This document shows positions 5,874 to 6,200 of a stretch of 6,200 bases of DNA, piece by piece. Position 1 is the first letter of the stretch. Each line of letters starts with the position of its first letter. The notes beneath the pieces were generated by a model that searched no databases, was not told the origin of the DNA, and was given only the letters and a program-made list of their open reading frames with translations. A program made the translations under genes and the position numbers. The DNA is from Clostridiales bacterium (lineage in GTDB: Bacteria; Bacillota; Clostridia; Christensenellales; JAISNN01), in assembly GCA_031289865.1 (NCBI GenBank), contig JAITOQ010000220.1, positions 1-6,200 on the forward strand, read 5' to 3'.

Positions 5874-5952
5874 AAGTATTCTATAAAAAGCCGTTTTGTG
5901 GAATACTTATGCGGGAGAGGTATTCTATAAACGGCGGTTTTGCGGAATACTT
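5874..5952. repeat. Two tandem 35-nt hairpin repeats with a 9-nt spacer
   Basis: Units 5874-5908 and 5918-5952 match at 30 of 35 positions. Each begins with A(A/G)GTATTC and ends with GAATACTT, so each can fold into a hairpin. Unit 1 pairs along 15 positions if G-T pairs are allowed, with a 5-nt loop; unit 2 is weaker inside. The spacer is ATGCGGGAG. The pair lies upstream of the galU promoter in the divergent non-coding region. Two short units with a 9-nt spacer do not make a CRISPR array. Confidence 0.85.
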
Positions 5953-5960
5953 CTCTTTGA

Positions 5961-5988
5961 AGTTGAGAATTGAGAGTTGAAAGTTGAA
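5961..5988 (-). repeat. TTCAACT heptamer array, inverted copy
   Basis: Four units, AGTTGAG, AATTGAG, AGTTGAA and AGTTGAA, run in phase. It is the reverse complement of the array at 6143-6177, with one clear difference over about 30 nt. The two arrays bracket the inverted repeat at 6021-6102, making a nested inverted structure. Confidence 0.85.
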
Positions 5989-6020
5989 AAATAAGGGTCG
6001 CTTCGCTCCGATAAAAGGCG

Positions 6021-6112
6021 GATGTCATTCTGAGCGGAGCGAAGAATCTAAAACGAGAGCTTGATTAATTTTGAGATTCTTCGCTCCGCTCAGAATGACA
6101 TCGGTTTTTTTT
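6021..6112. repeat. Perfect 29-bp inverted repeat (GTCATTCTGAGCGG type) with T-run
   Basis: GATGTCATTCTGAGCGGAGC, continuing to 6049, is exactly the reverse complement of 6074-6102, with a 24-nt loop. Eight T follow at 6105-6112, so the structure could act as a plus-strand terminator, although no plus-strand gene precedes it here. The half-copy at 4709-4752 shares the right arm and tail. The word TCATTCTGAGCG is, in my recollection, a common interspersed repeat word in several bacterial groups; this is not verified. Confidence 0.9.
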
Positions 6113-6142
6113 GATTAAGACACCGCCGACTTTCCTTTTATC

Positions 6143-6177
6143 CTCAATTTTCAACTTTCAACTCTCAATTTTCAACT
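6143..6177 (+). repeat. TTCAACT heptamer array, five units
   Basis: Five exact-phase 7-nt units are present: CTCAATT, TTCAACT, TTCAACT, CTCAATT and TTCAACT. They follow the linker CCTTTTATCC (6134-6143). The array overlaps the possible 3' end of a minus-strand gene that continues past the right edge. Confidence 0.9.
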
Positions 6178-6200
6178 TTTAAAATGTTTTCTATTTCCTT
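6165..6200 (-). CDS. Possible C-terminal end of a gene running off the right edge
   Basis: One minus-strand frame from the edge reads KEIENILKVEN and then TGA (complement of 6165-6167). The other two frames stop sooner. The ending inside a TTCAACT array closely parallels the galU end (RELKIES, then stop), which is the main support. With eleven codons visible the product cannot be identified and the frame may be chance. Confidence 0.3.
   Translation of the reverse strand, partial: KEIENILKVEN

Noticed and set aside
5874..5952. CRISPR array
   Set aside because: There are only two diverged units with a 9-nt spacer, and no cas gene nearby.
5816..6028. 70-aa minus-strand frame
   Set aside because: It is made of the heptamer array, both 35-nt hairpin repeats and the galU promoter region; no ribosome binding site or domain is seen.

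Overview
The window looks like chromosomal DNA of an anaerobic, Gram-positive, Clostridia-like bacterium, probably a gut or other uncultured lineage. The evidence is a large FIVAR/Ig-like surface protein, a rubrerythrin with strong similarity to those of strict anaerobes, AGGAG-type ribosome binding sites and sigma-A-type promoters. The genus cannot be named from this sequence.

Layout: (1) 2-2890 (+) is the 3' part of a very large surface protein. It has the end of a beta-helix/choice-of-anchor-like region, ten FIVAR-type helical repeats, a proline linker, one Big_2 Ig-like domain and a short aromatic C-terminal tail. (2) 2891-3027 holds a good promoter followed at once by a terminator-like hairpin. 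(3) 3028-3780 (+) encodes a 250-aa protein with an N-terminal KOW/SH3-like domain and a divergent C-terminal TIR domain. (4) 3781-4073 is an intergenic block between convergent genes, built of inverted repeat modules and a probable bidirectional terminator. (5) 4074-4616 (-) is rubrerythrin. (6) 4617-4885 holds an A/C-rich leader and another train of the same repeat modules. (7) 4886-5761 (-) is galU, with a clear promoter at 5802-5830. (8) 5831-6164 is non-coding and repeat-rich: two 35-nt tandem hairpins, a nested pair of long inverted repeats and heptanucleotide arrays. (9) 6165-6200 (-) may be the last codons of another gene.

The coding genes do not form one pathway. GalU supplies UDP-glucose for envelope glycans, rubrerythrin scavenges peroxide, the large protein is probably an adhesin, and the TIR protein is a possible NAD-related or signalling/defence protein with no visible partner. 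There is no mobile-element gene, CRISPR array, tRNA or rRNA.

The most unusual content is the intergenic DNA. A small set of modules is joined by a recurring CTTTTATCC-like linker: two kinds of 7-nt tandem array (ATTCTGC and TTCAACT) and three kinds of hairpin (cores GGGACGATG/CATCGTCCC, GTCATTCTGAGCGG and TAGGCGTCATT). The resulting trains have their heptamer end against a stop codon and the same orientation relative to the gene that ends there. At galU, and perhaps at the right-edge gene, the heptamer array supplies the last codons and the stop.
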